A DNA stretch of 64,000 nucleotides, taken from assembly GCA_025559845.1 (NCBI GenBank), contig CP048469.1, positions 1,178,001 through 1,242,000 on the forward strand, in the 5' to 3' direction. The stretch comes from Agrobacterium tumefaciens (GTDB lineage: Bacteria > Pseudomonadota > Alphaproteobacteria > Rhizobiales > Rhizobiaceae). Numbering within the stretch: position 1 is the first letter of the stretch; each line of letters begins with the position of its first letter. Below, piece after piece: positions 1 to 8,836 of the stretch. The position numbers and the translations under genes are program-made. The notes beneath the pieces are model-generated. The model had not been told where the DNA came from. It searched no databases and saw only the letters and a list, made by a program, of their open reading frames with translations.

Positions 1-732
1 TACCAGAAGGCCTATAAGAACCATGGGCAGGAGATCAAAAGCGGTCCGGTGGAAATCCGCTGGAAGGGCGGCGAACTGCCGGATGAGTTTTACGACACCT
101 TCAATGTGCAGGGTAAGGTTTCCGGCGTAGAGGCCGGCGGCAACCTCGCCTTCAAGGTCACGCAGCTTTGCGGCGACAAAAGTAAGGTCGCCTGGGATGA
201 GGTCGCGGCAGCGGGCGTCGATCCCCATTCGCTGAAGAACCCGGCACCGGTGATCCGCGTGACCGCGAAGACCGAAGGCGAGGGGCACCATGACCACGCG
301 GCGATGGCGGCAGCACCCGATGTTGTCACCGTCGGCAGCCTGGAACTGTCGGGCGGCGTCTCCAGGGCCATGCTGCCGGGTCAGCCGGTCGGCGGCGGTT
401 ACGTCACCATCAAGAACACCGGCACGGCCGATGACAAGCTGGTTGCGGTCGAAACCGCTGCAGCCGGTCGCTCGGAAATGCACGAAATGGCTATGGTCAA
501 TGACGTCATGAAGATGCGCAAGCTCGACGACGGTATCATTATCCCGGCCGGTCAGACGGTGGAGCTGAAGCCCGGCGGTCTGCACTTCATGTTCTTCAAC
601 GTGCAGAAGCCTTTCGCCGATGGCGACAAGATCCCGCTGACGCTAACCTTTGAAAAGGCAGGCAAGGCAGAGGTCATTTTGTCAGTCGGTTCGGCCAAGG
701 GTGGCGATGAACACCAGCATCAGCACAATTGA
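1..732 (+). CDS. YcnI-like/PCuAC copper chaperone fusion (5' partial)
   Basis: The reading frame is open from base 1, so the gene starts upstream of the window and only the C-terminal 243 residues are seen. The first part (up to about residue 75) matches the end of a DUF1775/YcnI domain. A His-rich linker (GHHDHAAM) follows, and then a PCuAC (DUF461) domain with the Cu(I)-binding pattern: MHEMAM, a Met-rich turn (VMKMRKL), and HFMFF about 35 residues later. The tail is again His-rich (DEHQHQHN). Proteins of this layout are periplasmic copper chaperones that deliver Cu(I) to cytochrome oxidase. The signal peptide would lie outside the window. A bufferin copper operon lies about 25 kb downstream. 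Confidence 0.85.
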   Translation, partial: YQKAYKNHGQEIKSGPVEIRWKGGELPDEFYDTFNVQGKVSGVEAGGNLAFKVTQLCGDKSKVAWDEVAAAGVDPHSLKNPAPVIRVTAKTEGEGHHDHAAMAAAPDVVTVGSLELSGGVSRAMLPGQPVGGGYVTIKNTGTADDKLVAVETAAAGRSEMHEMAMVNDVMKMRKLDDGIIIPAGQTVELKPGGLHFMFFNVQKPFADGDKIPLTLTFEKAGKAEVILSVGSAKGGDEHQHQHN

Positions 733-744
733 TTTAAACAAAAC

Positions 745-774
745 GACCGCCGGAGCAACCTGGCTGCGGCGGTC
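745..774 (-). terminator. Intrinsic terminator between convergent genes
   Basis: An 8-bp GC-rich stem (GACCGCCG/CGGCGGTC) with a 14-nt loop. Read on the minus strand it is followed by GTTTTGTTT, so it suits the minus-strand gene ending at 833. It also lies 13 nt after the plus-strand copper chaperone gene and may serve both. Confidence 0.6.
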
Positions 775-832
775 TCGATCCTGCGATTGTGGCGTCGGAC
801 AATGTCAGCACCGCAATCGCCCGGAGATCGGG

Positions 833-1162
833 CTATAAGATCTCTGCGATATCCTGATTGGAGCCGTCGCTTTCAGGGTTTTTGTTGCCGCTGTTGTCGT
901 CGTAAGCCTCTACGGCCTCTGAGAGCGTCGTCTGCGGTTCCTGCCGCTGACTGGCGGCCGTGAGGAAGTAGAGCGTCAGCGCCGGTGGGCGCACGGCTGT
1001 CATCAATCCTCTGAGCTGAAAGTCGTCGCCCGTTTCGGCCTTGCGCGCCAGTTCTTCAATGGCGTGCTCTACTTCGCTTTTGCGCGATACGCGCTGTACG
1101 GGCTTTTGTGCTTCAAGAGCATAGGCGGCCGTGGTCGCCGAAACTGAAAGAACCTGTGTCAT
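833..1162 (-). CDS. Hypothetical protein, 109 aa
   Basis: Soluble, polar protein with no recognised domain. It has an Ala/Ser-rich start, a charged central helix-like stretch (SEVEHAIEELARKAETG) and an acidic Asn/Asp-rich C-terminus (EAYDDNSGNK). No signal peptide or membrane segment is seen. It stands alone, convergent with the copper chaperone gene and followed by a terminator hairpin on its own strand, which supports it being expressed. The overlapping frames give nothing more convincing. Function unknown. Confidence 0.55.
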   Translation of the reverse strand: MTQVLSVSATTAAYALEAQKPVQRVSRKSEVEHAIEELARKAETGDDFQLRGLMTAVRPPALTLYFLTAASQRQEPQTTLSEAVEAYDDNSGNKNPESDGSNQDIAEIL

Positions 1163-1363
1163 TCACCCTCCGGCCCCTGCTGCCGATGTCATGAAAGCTT
1201 AACAATACTGATGACCTCTTGCCGTGAAGCTAAATCGGGAGGCGGTTGTTTAATTGAATTTTAGTGAAATCGGCGCGTCGGCACGGTAAGTCGTTGGCGC
1301 CTTCCGCCCTCTCCATCCATGGTCCGGGCGTGTCATATCTTTTTTAGACCGGAGACATTATCG

Positions 1364-1741
1364 ATGCTGAATATCGCACTCGTCGCTGCAGGTGGCGCCA
1401 TCGGTTCGGTTTTTCGCTACCTCGTCGGCATGTGGAGCATGCGCGTTGCCGGGCCTGCCTTCCCCTGGGGCACGCTGGTGGTCAATGTCGCGGGATCGTT
1501 CCTGATCGGCCTTTTGGTCGAACTGATCGCGCGACGCCTGAATGCATCGTCGGAAATGCGCCTGTTCATCGTCACCGGCGTGCTCGGTGGCTTCACGACA
1601 TTTTCGTCCTTCTCGCTCGATGCCGTTGCCCTGTTCGAACGTGGCGCTCTCAGCCTTTCGGCAGTTTACGTCATCGCCACACTGGTTGTTTCGATCGTTG
1701 CTGTTTTTGCCGGGCTGGCCTTGGGACGCAGTTTGCTCTAA
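1364..1741 (+). CDS. crcB: Fluoride efflux channel CrcB/FluC
   Basis: A 125-residue inner-membrane protein with four predicted transmembrane segments. CrcB/FluC proteins form dual-topology dimers that export fluoride. Family signatures visible are GGAIGSVFRY near the N-terminus, WGTLVVNVAGSFLIG (the Asn pore region) and GFTTFSSFSLD in the third segment, which holds the Phe box and the central Na+ site. The ATG at 1364, behind GGAGAC, gives the usual length; an upstream frame extension from 1319 is not family-like. No convincing fluoride riboswitch precedes it. Confidence 0.93.
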   Translation: MLNIALVAAGGAIGSVFRYLVGMWSMRVAGPAFPWGTLVVNVAGSFLIGLLVELIARRLNASSEMRLFIVTGVLGGFTTFSSFSLDAVALFERGALSLSAVYVIATLVVSIVAVFAGLALGRSLL

Positions 1742-1805
1742 AGGCTGATCCAAACGGCGCGCCGATGACGTGAGCGCGCGATCAGACAGAAAGACTGGAA
1801 TTTTT

Positions 1806-2798
1806 ATGGCAGGTATCGAGCATATCAAGGTCGAGGCCGATGAGGCCGGTATGCGCCTCGATCGCTGGTTCAAGGTACATTATCCGGGGCTGGGCTTCGG
1901 TCAGTTGCAGAAGCTCATGCGATCCGGACAGGTGCGTGTCGATGGCGGCCGCGTCAAGACCGACGCGCGCGTGCAGCCGGGGCAGATGGTGCGCGTTCCG
2001 CCGCTGGAATCAGATGCGAAGGTCAAGACCGGCCCGATCGGTTCGAAGGACCTCAAGCACTCTGAAGATGGCGATCTCCTGAAGCGCATGTTGCTGCATG
2101 AAGATGACAAGGTCTTCGTCTTCAATAAGCCGGCCGGCATTGCCGTGCAGGGCGGTTCGGGTGTGACCCGTCACATTGACGGCCTGCTGGAAGCGTGGAC
2201 AAGCCAGAAGGGCGAAAAGCCGCGTCTGGTGCATCGTCTCGACCGTGATACCTCCGGCGTGCTGGTGGTTGCCCGCACGCGAGGTGCTGCGCAGAAGCTG
2301 ACGGCTGCCTTCCGCGAACGCGACACCAAGAAGACCTACTGGTCGCTGGTGAGGGGCGTGCCGCGCAAGCACCAGGACAAGATCTCGACCTGGCTGGTCA
2401 AGGAACAGACGCCGGATGGCGACCGCATGCGTATCGCCAAGCATGGCGAAGACGGTGCGGATCATGCCGTATCCTATTACCGGGTCATCGACACCGCCGC
2501 GCAGAACCTTGCCTGGCTGGAAATGGAACCCTACACCGGCCGCACGCACCAGCTTCGCGTACACGCGCTGCATATAGGCCACCCGATTATCGGCGACCCC
2601 AAATATTACATCGACGATCCGAACTGGGATTTCCCCGGTGGCGTCCAGAAGCGTCTGCATCTGCATGCGCGCCACATCGACATTCCGCACCCTTCGGGCG
2701 GGCGTCTGCGCATCACTGCACCTTTGCCGCCGCACATGGTGCAGACCTGGAACCTGCTCGGTTTCGACCAGGCTGATGGCGACAAGGACGACGAATGA
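1806..2798 (+). CDS. RluA-family pseudouridine synthase (RluC/D type)
   Basis: 330 residues. An N-terminal S4 RNA-binding domain (about residues 10-75; MRLDRWFKVHYPG and KLMRSGQVRVDG) is followed by a RluA-type catalytic domain. The active-site motif is HRLDRDTSGVLV, with the catalytic Asp in RLDRDT. The C-terminal YTGRTHQLRVHALHIGHPI is the conserved motif III. It isomerises uridine to pseudouridine in 23S rRNA or tRNA; the exact target site cannot be read from sequence. The start at 1806 was chosen because the S4 domain begins right after it. The stop overlaps the next gene (ATGA), so the two are translationally coupled. Confidence 0.9.
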   Translation: MAGIEHIKVEADEAGMRLDRWFKVHYPGLGFGQLQKLMRSGQVRVDGGRVKTDARVQPGQMVRVPPLESDAKVKTGPIGSKDLKHSEDGDLLKRMLLHEDDKVFVFNKPAGIAVQGGSGVTRHIDGLLEAWTSQKGEKPRLVHRLDRDTSGVLVVARTRGAAQKLTAAFRERDTKKTYWSLVRGVPRKHQDKISTWLVKEQTPDGDRMRIAKHGEDGADHAVSYYRVIDTAAQNLAWLEMEPYTGRTHQLRVHALHIGHPIIGDPKYYIDDPNWDFPGGVQKRLHLHARHIDIPHPSGGRLRITAPLPPHMVQTWNLLGFDQADGDKDDE

Positions 2799-3451
2799 AA
2801 CTGGTCCTGTTCGATTGTGATGGCACGCTGGTCGACAGCGCGCGCCTTATCCACGAGGTCATGGCGCGCACCTTCGTGCATTTCGGTTACGATCGTCCGG
2901 ATATTTCCGAGACGAAGGCAATCATCGGTCTCACCCTCGATATCGCCATTGCCCGCATGCAGGGCAAACCGCATGTCGATGAAGAGGCAACGGCGATGAC
3001 CGCGCATTACAAGGCGATCTTTCAGGAAACCCGCGCCGAAGCCGGTTTTCAGGAGCCGCTGTTTGACGGCATCGCTCCGATGATCGACCGGCTGGCAACC
3101 CGTGATGACGTGTTGATGGGCGCTGTCACCGGCAAGTCGCGGCGTGGCCTCAATCTCATCATGGACACGCACGGTTTGCGCCAGCACTTCATCGTGTCGC
3201 GCACGGCAGACGATTGCCCCTCCAAGCCGCATCCGGGCATGGTCACGGAATGCTGCCATGAAACCGGCATGGTTCCGGCCGATACTATCGTCATCGGCGA
3301 TGCCATCTACGACATGCAGATGGCCAAGGCTGCGGGCGCAACGGCGATCGGGGTTGCCTGGGGTTATGCCTCGGTTGACGATCTCTGGAAAGCCGGCGCC
3401 GACGCTGTCGTCAGCCATCCCAATGAAATTCCGGCCTATGTTCCCGACTAA
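2795..3451 (+). CDS. HAD-superfamily hydrolase (phosphoglycolate phosphatase-like)
   Basis: 218 residues. HAD motif I is LVLFDCDGTLVDS at the N-terminus with both catalytic Asp residues. The conserved Lys and motif IV are visible as SKPHPGM and VIGDAIYDMQMAKAAGA. A helical cap lies between motifs I and II (subclass IA, as in Gph). Substrate is not determined by sequence; a small phosphate ester is likely. The start codon overlaps the pseudouridine synthase stop, and the ATP12 gene follows 30 nt later, so the three probably form one transcript, a layout I recognise from other Rhizobiaceae. Confidence 0.88.
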   Translation: MKLVLFDCDGTLVDSARLIHEVMARTFVHFGYDRPDISETKAIIGLTLDIAIARMQGKPHVDEEATAMTAHYKAIFQETRAEAGFQEPLFDGIAPMIDRLATRDDVLMGAVTGKSRRGLNLIMDTHGLRQHFIVSRTADDCPSKPHPGMVTECCHETGMVPADTIVIGDAIYDMQMAKAAGATAIGVAWGYASVDDLWKAGADAVVSHPNEIPAYVPD

Positions 3452-3481
3452 GCCGATACCAGAGACCAAGAAGGACGTGTG

Positions 3482-4276
3482 ATGCGCGATCTCCTGAACG
3501 ATCTTTCCGAGGGGCTGAGCCACCCCGATCCGATCCTGCGCGCCCAAAAGCAGATGCAGCGCCCCTTGCCGAAGCGTTTTTACAAGGACGTGACGATTGC
3601 CGAGGCGGAAGAGGGCGGTTTTGCCATTCTTCTCGATGGCAAGACCCTGCGCACACCCGCCAAGCACAGCCTGACCGTGCCGACGAAGGCTGCGGCCGAC
3701 CTGTTGCGTGACGAATGGGATGCGCAGACGGAGGTCGTCAATCCGGCGATCATGCCGATTTCGCGCCATGTGAATACGGCAATCGACGGCATTGCCAGCG
3801 ACACGCAGGCTGTGTTCGAAGATATCCTGCGGTTTTCCTCCAGCGATCTCCTCTGCTACCGCGCCAGCGATCCCGCCCGTCTGGTGGAACGTCAGGCCAC
3901 GCATTGGGACCCGGTTCTGGATTGGGCGGCCAATACGCTTGGCGCACGTTTCATCCTGATCGAAGGTGTCATGCATCAGGAGCAGCCGAAAGAGGCTGTG
4001 TCGGCCTTCGCGTTCACGCTGCGTAAATACGATACGCCGATCGCGCTTGCCGCTCTCCACACCATGACGACGCTGACCGGCTCCGCCATTCTGGCGCTGG
4101 CCGTGGCGGAAGAGGAGCTGACGCTCGAAGAAGCCTGGGCGCTCGCCCATCTCGACGAGGACTGGACGGCGGAACAATGGGGCGAAGACGAAGAAGCGCT
4201 GGAACGCCGCGCCTACAAGCTGGTGGAGATGCGGGCTGCGGCCGGGCTTCTGGCGGCGCTGAAAGCGGCTGCTTGA
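3482..4276 (+). CDS. ATP12-family chaperone (F1-ATPase assembly)
   Basis: 264 residues, the full length expected for bacterial ATP12 homologs. Family features are RFYKDVTI near the N-terminus, LLDGKTLRTPAK, DEWDAQ, and the SRHVNTAIDG and DLLCYRA stretches. ATP12 binds the F1 alpha subunit and prevents its aggregation during ATP synthase assembly; the bacterial members are inferred to act alike. It is cytoplasmic, with no signal peptide. A GTG three bases upstream (3479) is also possible, but the ATG at 3482 is preferred. It is the last gene of the plus-strand run. Confidence 0.88.
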   Translation: MRDLLNDLSEGLSHPDPILRAQKQMQRPLPKRFYKDVTIAEAEEGGFAILLDGKTLRTPAKHSLTVPTKAAADLLRDEWDAQTEVVNPAIMPISRHVNTAIDGIASDTQAVFEDILRFSSSDLLCYRASDPARLVERQATHWDPVLDWAANTLGARFILIEGVMHQEQPKEAVSAFAFTLRKYDTPIALAALHTMTTLTGSAILALAVAEEELTLEEAWALAHLDEDWTAEQWGEDEEALERRAYKLVEMRAAAGLLAALKAAA

Positions 4277-4336
4277 CGCTTTTTTAACCCTGATGATCGA
4301 ATATGTGGCTACCTTACGTTAGGGGAGCCGCAGGTC

Positions 4337-4825
4337 ATGTCCATTCGTCCAGGGCGCCTTGGCATTTTTGTGCTGGCGTGTTTCGCGCTCATGTCTTTCC
4401 GGCTGGAGCCGGAAGCGACTGACGCTGGGCGGCTTCTTTACGATGTGCGCGGTGCGTTCGTGGCGGCAAAGCCCGATGTCTCCGCGCCTCTCATGCAATC
4501 CATTCATGCGCAGGTGCTGAACGCCATCAAGATGACGGCGCGCGAAAAGATGCGGCCGCGGGTGGTGCTGACAATCCGCCTTGCATCGGTAACCCGCGCC
4601 TCGATGCTGTTTGGCGAAAGGGCATCCGCCCGCGTCATCGTTCGCGCCGCGGCCGTCTCGACGGGCGAGGTGATTGCCGAGGCAAAATTCACCGCGACGG
4701 TGGTGGGGCTGAACGGCCAGTCGCTCGAGCAGGAACTGGCCTACGGCGTTGCCGAACGGGTGATCCGCGAATTCCGCCTCAATCATCCCGGTCCGGCAAC
4801 TCTGGCAACCGCGCTCTTTCCCTGA
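4337..4825 (+). CDS. Hypothetical secreted protein, 162 aa
   Basis: A hydrophobic N-terminal stretch (LGIFVLACFALMSF) looks like a signal peptide. The rest is a mixed alpha/beta domain of about 130 residues with repeated VVLTIRLASV and VIVRAAAVS strands. I do not recognise a named family. It lies 60 bp after the ATP12 gene on the same strand and converges on fghA. The start has GGGGAGCCGCAGGTC upstream as a ribosome binding region. Confidence 0.6.
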   Translation: MSIRPGRLGIFVLACFALMSFRLEPEATDAGRLLYDVRGAFVAAKPDVSAPLMQSIHAQVLNAIKMTAREKMRPRVVLTIRLASVTRASMLFGERASARVIVRAAAVSTGEVIAEAKFTATVVGLNGQSLEQELAYGVAERVIREFRLNHPGPATLATALFP

Positions 4826-4847
4826 CAATTCGAAAATCGCGTGAAAA

Positions 4848-4862
4848 AGAGCGCTCCGCTCT
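4848..4862 (-). terminator. fghA: Intrinsic terminator of fghA
   Basis: AGAGCG-ctc-CGCTCT hairpin followed on the minus strand by a run of T (plus-strand AAAAA at 4844-4848). It begins seven bases after the fghA stop codon. Confidence 0.75.
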
Positions 4863-4868
4863 GGCGTC

Positions 4869-5702
4869 TTAGCCGAGACGTTCGGCATGCCACTTCAGAT
4901 GTTCGTCCATGAAGGTCGAGATGAAGTAATAGGAGTGGTCGTAGCGCTCATGCATGCGCAGCGTCAGGCCGATATCGGTGCCCTTCACCGCATCCTCGAA
5001 CAGCCACGGACGCAGGCCCTTTTCCAGGAAGCCATCGGCTTTGCCCTGATCGATGAGGAATTCGGGGAAACGCGCGCCGTCTTCCACCAGCGAGCAGGCA
5101 TCGTACTGGCGCCATGCGGCACGGTCAGCGCCGAGATATTTTTCGAAGGCCGGTTCCGACCAGTCGGCGGAAGACGGGGCGACGATCGGTGCGAAAGCCG
5201 AGCAGCTCCTGAAGCGCTCCGGGTTCTTCAGCGCAATCGTCATCGCGCCATGTCCGCCCATCGAGTGACCGAAAATCGCCTGGCGGTTCATGTCCGCACG
5301 GAAATGTGTGGCGATATAAGCCGGCAGCTCCTCGGTGATGTAGGTATACATCTGGTAGTGCTCGGCCCAGGGCGTTTCGGTGGCGTTGAGGTAGAAGCCC
5401 GCGCCCTTGCCCATCTGCCAGTTGGTCAGTTCGTCCGGCACGTCATTGCCGCGCGGGCTGGTGTCCGGGCAGACGATGATCAGGCCGAGTTCGGATGCCA
5501 TGCGGCGGTACTCGCCCTTTTCCATCACGTTCGCATGGGTGCAGGTCAGGCCGGAAAGATACCAGACAACCGGGCAGGGCTCGTTGATCGCTTTCGGCGG
5601 TACGTAAACGGCAAAGGTCATTTCGCTCTTGCAGGCTTCCGACGTGTGGGAAAATACGCCCTGCATGCCGCCGAACGCCGTATTTTGCGAAATGATATTC
5701 AT
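4869..5702 (-). CDS. fghA: S-formylglutathione hydrolase
   Basis: 277 residues, alpha/beta-hydrolase (esterase D family). It hydrolyses S-formylglutathione to formate and glutathione in the glutathione-dependent formaldehyde oxidation pathway. The nucleophile elbow GHSMGGHGA is present, as are family stretches VVWYLSGLTCT, PDTSPRGNDVP and the C-terminal His region YDHSYYFI. The start at 5702 (MNIISQNTAFGGMQG) matches the family N-terminus; upstream in-frame sequence lies in the gap to the DUF1345 gene. No glutathione-dependent formaldehyde dehydrogenase gene is adjacent in this window. Confidence 0.93.
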   Translation of the reverse strand: MNIISQNTAFGGMQGVFSHTSEACKSEMTFAVYVPPKAINEPCPVVWYLSGLTCTHANVMEKGEYRRMASELGLIIVCPDTSPRGNDVPDELTNWQMGKGAGFYLNATETPWAEHYQMYTYITEELPAYIATHFRADMNRQAIFGHSMGGHGAMTIALKNPERFRSCSAFAPIVAPSSADWSEPAFEKYLGADRAAWRQYDACSLVEDGARFPEFLIDQGKADGFLEKGLRPWLFEDAVKGTDIGLTLRMHERYDHSYYFISTFMDEHLKWHAERLG

Positions 5703-5739
5703 GAGATCAGTCCTTGATGATGCTTGAATGTAAAAAGGA

Positions 5740-6402
5740 TCAGCCCGCCAGCGCGACGGCCGCATTCACGGCAGCGGCGACGAGGATCGTGTTGAAGAAA
5801 AACGAAACGATGGAATGCAGCAAGGTCACCTTGCGCATGGAGGTCGTGGTCAGGGCGACGTCGGAGGTTTGCGCCGTCATGCCGATGACCACGGCGTAAT
5901 AGAGGAAATCGAAACCGCAGGGTTCCTTGGTATCGGGAAAATCCATGCCGCCACGGTGCTGCGGCTTGCCGTCCACAGTCGTCGGGCGCCAGTAGAGATG
6001 GGCGTAATGCAGCGCCGTCATGGTGTGGATGGTCAGCCAGCCGAGGATTACCGAACCAAAGGCGAGGCAGAGTGTCCACACGGTCTGTCCGGCCGCATGG
6101 TTCAACGCCAGAAACAGCGAGACCACGGCAACACCGACAGCGAGAAGCGTGACGCCGGTAATCGCAAGTGCCGGCAGGTCATCGGTATCGGCATGCGCCT
6201 TCAGGTGCCGTGCCGTCAGTTGCGGCAGCCGCACGGCGATCATGACCAGATAGGTCAGGAAAAACAGGATTGCGGCAATTTCAACCGCCAGCGACGGCAT
6301 GAAGATCACCGCTGGAACAAGCCCGACGATGCCGACGAGAAAGGCGACATAAAACGGCTGGTGCCGACGATACGAACTGCTCTTCTGGGTGGTTGTTGTC
6401 AT
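5740..6402 (-). CDS. DUF1345 membrane protein
   Basis: 220 residues with about five hydrophobic segments. The DUF1345 signature is clear in the C-terminal half: LHYAHLYW, then FDFLYYAVVIGMTAQTSDV, then a final hydrophobic helix. Function unknown. It lies 37 bp upstream of fghA on the same strand and may be cotranscribed with it. Confidence 0.85.
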   Translation of the reverse strand: MTTTTQKSSSYRRHQPFYVAFLVGIVGLVPAVIFMPSLAVEIAAILFFLTYLVMIAVRLPQLTARHLKAHADTDDLPALAITGVTLLAVGVAVVSLFLALNHAAGQTVWTLCLAFGSVILGWLTIHTMTALHYAHLYWRPTTVDGKPQHRGGMDFPDTKEPCGFDFLYYAVVIGMTAQTSDVALTTTSMRKVTLLHSIVSFFFNTILVAAAVNAAVALAG

Positions 6403-6423
6403 GGGCGCGCTCCGGCTTGCCGG

Positions 6424-6870
6424 TCATTTTTTGACACGACGGCAGAACCGGTCAAGCGTCTCCAGAAACGCCGATCTGTCGCGCGGTGAAAATGCCGCGT
6501 TGTAACCCTTGCTTTCGCCGGTTTCGCGCAGATGCGCGCCAAGATCGCGCATGGCTGTGGCCATGCCGATATTCGATTTGTCGAACACACGTCCTGTCGG
6601 TCCGGTCACGAGCGCGCCTTTGGCGACGCAGCGCCCCGCCAGCGGCACGTCGGCGGTCACGACGATGTCGTCTTCGCCGGCATGTTCGGCAATCCAGTCG
6701 TCGGCTGCATCGAAGGAGCTGGACACGATGACATTGCGCACCATCGGATCGCGTGACGGGCGCAGGCCGGAATTGGCCACGAAGGTCACTTCCAGCCCAT
6801 GCCGTTCCGCAACCTTCAGAATTTCCGGCTTCACCGGGCAGGCATCGGCATCGACATAGATTTGCGGCAT
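6424..6870 (-). CDS. YaiI/YqxD-family protein (UPF0178, DUF188)
   Basis: 148 residues matching the family in length and motifs: YVDADACPVKPEI at the N-terminus, FVANS, DDWIAEH, DIVVTADVPLA and GRVFDKSNIG. The fold is PIN-like with conserved acidic residues, so a nuclease-type activity is possible but unproven. It lies 21 bp upstream of the DUF1345 gene on the same strand. Confidence 0.92.
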   Translation of the reverse strand: MPQIYVDADACPVKPEILKVAERHGLEVTFVANSGLRPSRDPMVRNVIVSSSFDAADDWIAEHAGEDDIVVTADVPLAGRCVAKGALVTGPTGRVFDKSNIGMATAMRDLGAHLRETGESKGYNAAFSPRDRSAFLETLDRFCRRVKK

Positions 6871-7108
6871 GGATACTTCTTCGCTGTTTTTGGCGTTTCA
6901 GGCGCTTTTATCGTCATTACAAGGGATTACCAACCCCGCACCGTTGCAGAATGCCATAAAAGAGGTGCGCGCTCGCTGATCTGCCAGTGCTGCTTTGCAT
7001 TTGAAGCCATTGCCTTCATAAAACGGTCATCGGGCATCCGCATAGCGTTGCGGGCAGCATGGGCGAGGGGCAGTGGTGACATCTTCGGCAGAGACGGGCA
7101 GTGAAGGC

Positions 7109-8299
7109 ATGGCAGGACAGCCGCATGGCACGCCGGCGGAGGTATTTTTTGCCTTCCTCAAACTTGGTCTGACCTCTTTCGGCGGCCCGATTGCTCATCT
7201 CGGCTATTTTCGCGACGAGCTTGTGGTGCGCCGCAAGTGGATCGATGAAGCCGGATATGCCGATCTCGTTGCGCTCTGCCAGTTTCTTCCCGGCCCGGCA
7301 TCCAGCCAGGTGGGGTTTGCTCTTGGTCTTTTGCGCGGCGGGCCGCTCGGTGCTTTTGCCGCCTGGGCCGCCTTTACCCTGCCATCGGCGATCTTGCTGG
7401 TGGCCTTCGCATTATTGGCCACAGCCTTTGACGGTCCCATCGGCACCGGTCTATTGCACGGCCTGAAGATCGTTGCGGTTGCCGTGGTAGCGCAGGCGGT
7501 CTGGGGCATGGCGCGCAGCCTGGCACCGGATCGGCAACGGGCCAGCATCGCGCTTGCCGCCGTCGCCATCGTGGTGTTTGCCGCAGGCGCCATCGGCCAG
7601 ATCGCCGCCCTTGGTCTTGGCGCGCTGGCGGGTCTGGTGTTTTGTCGTGATGGCGTCGTTACCGGCACGCCGCATCTGGCGTTTCGGGTGTCCCGCAGCG
7701 TCGGCGTTGCCTCGCTCGTTGCGTTTTTCGGTTTCCTCGTCGGCCTGCCGGTCATCGCCTCCGTGGCAGGTTCGCAAGGGCTGGACCTTTTCGACGCCTT
7801 CTATAGGTCCGGTTCACTGGTGTTCGGCGGCGGCCATGTCGTGCTGCCGCTGCTGCAGGCCGAGGTCGTCAATCCCGGCTGGCTCGGCAACGATGCCTTC
7901 CTGACCGGTTATGGCGCAGCGCAGGCCGTTCCCGGACCGCTCTTCACCTTCGCCGCCTATCTCGGCGCGGCCATGGAGCTGCAACCGAACGGCATCACCG
8001 GCGCGATCATCTGTCTTGTCGCCATCTTCCTGCCGGGATTCCTTCTGCTGGTCGGCGCCCTGCCATTCTGGAACAGCTTTCGCAAACGCCCCATGGCTCA
8101 GGCCGCCATGCGCGGCGCCAACGCCGCCGTCGTCGGCATTCTCGGCGCCGCACTCTACAGCCCTGTCTGGACCAGTGCCATCCTGAACGCCTACGACTTC
8201 ACCCTCGCACTCACGGGTTTCATACTCCTCGTCATCTGGAAAGCCCCGCCGTGGCTGGTGGTGGTGCTGATGGGAGCAGGGGGCATTCTGCTGGGGTGA
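7109..8299 (+). CDS. chrA: Chromate efflux transporter, ChrA/CHR family
   Basis: 396 residues in two homologous halves, as in long-chain CHR proteins. The first half has FLKLGLTSFGGP, RRKWIDE and FLPGPASSQ; the second has GSLVFGGGHVVLPLL and AQAVPGPLFTFAAYLG. About ten transmembrane segments. It exports chromate from the cytoplasm. The start at 7109 (MAGQPHGTPAEV) sits behind GTGAAGG; a GTG at 7073 would add 12 residues. No chrB regulator is adjacent. Confidence 0.9.
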   Translation: MAGQPHGTPAEVFFAFLKLGLTSFGGPIAHLGYFRDELVVRRKWIDEAGYADLVALCQFLPGPASSQVGFALGLLRGGPLGAFAAWAAFTLPSAILLVAFALLATAFDGPIGTGLLHGLKIVAVAVVAQAVWGMARSLAPDRQRASIALAAVAIVVFAAGAIGQIAALGLGALAGLVFCRDGVVTGTPHLAFRVSRSVGVASLVAFFGFLVGLPVIASVAGSQGLDLFDAFYRSGSLVFGGGHVVLPLLQAEVVNPGWLGNDAFLTGYGAAQAVPGPLFTFAAYLGAAMELQPNGITGAIICLVAIFLPGFLLLVGALPFWNSFRKRPMAQAAMRGANAAVVGILGAALYSPVWTSAILNAYDFTLALTGFILLVIWKAPPWLVVVLMGAGGILLG

Positions 8300-8302
8300 T
8301 TA

Positions 8303-8836
8303 TCATGCTTGCGATAACCACTCTTCGCGCAACATACCCATGATGGCCGTGTCCCATCGCTCATCACCCACCTTGGCCGAGGATCGCCTGACGCCCTCGT
8401 GAGAAAACCCGGCCTTGATGTAGGTCCGGATCGCAGCGGTGTTCCAGCTATAGACGTTCAATTCCGTCCTCTCGATCTCGGGATTGGAGAACGCCTGTCT
8501 CACCGCCGCTTTCAGCAGTGGCAGGGCCAGGCCTTTGCCGCGCATCTCCGGAGCGATCATGACACGGCCGATCCGCGCGACACCATTTCGCCAGTCCAGC
8601 GCCACCTGAATATGGCCCGCCAACGCGTGAGTGCGATCAACGGCCATCCAGCTCAGGCGCCTGGGCGGAGTAGCCCGTCCCTCGGCGATCATCTCTTCAA
8701 GCTGTCGGTCCGTAACAGGGTGTTCCAGATCGGGGCCTCCCCATTGCACGAGATCCCGCTCGGTCGGGAGCCAGTTGCGAAGAACCGGAAAGTGACTGGG
8801 TTCGAAATCGATCAATTCAATCATGTCTGCCGCCAT
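8303..8836 (-). CDS. GNAT-family N-acetyltransferase
   Basis: 177 residues. The acetyl-CoA-binding motif A is visible as VMIAPEMRGKGLALPLL, and motif B as ELNVYSWNTAAIRTYIKAGF. The N-terminal IELIDFEPSHFPVLRNWL resembles RimJ/RimL-type GNATs. Substrate unknown. It converges on chrA with three bases between the stop codons. An internal ATG at 8824 is an alternative start. Confidence 0.85.
   Translation of the reverse strand: MAADMIELIDFEPSHFPVLRNWLPTERDLVQWGGPDLEHPVTDRQLEEMIAEGRATPPRRLSWMAVDRTHALAGHIQVALDWRNGVARIGRVMIAPEMRGKGLALPLLKAAVRQAFSNPEIERTELNVYSWNTAAIRTYIKAGFSHEGVRRSSAKVGDERWDTAIMGMLREEWLSQA

Noticed and set aside
1163..1363. Possible fluoride riboswitch upstream of crcB (CTGATGACCTCTTGCC at about 1208-1223)
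   Set aside because: It resembles the 3' part of the class, but the 5' GGCGATG and CGCC parts needed for the pseudoknot are missing and the spacing is too short.
2606..4177. 523-codon open frame on the minus strand
   Set aside because: It lies antisense to the HAD and ATP12 genes, which have clear families, and its product is rich in Arg/His/Gly without a domain; a typical high-GC shadow.
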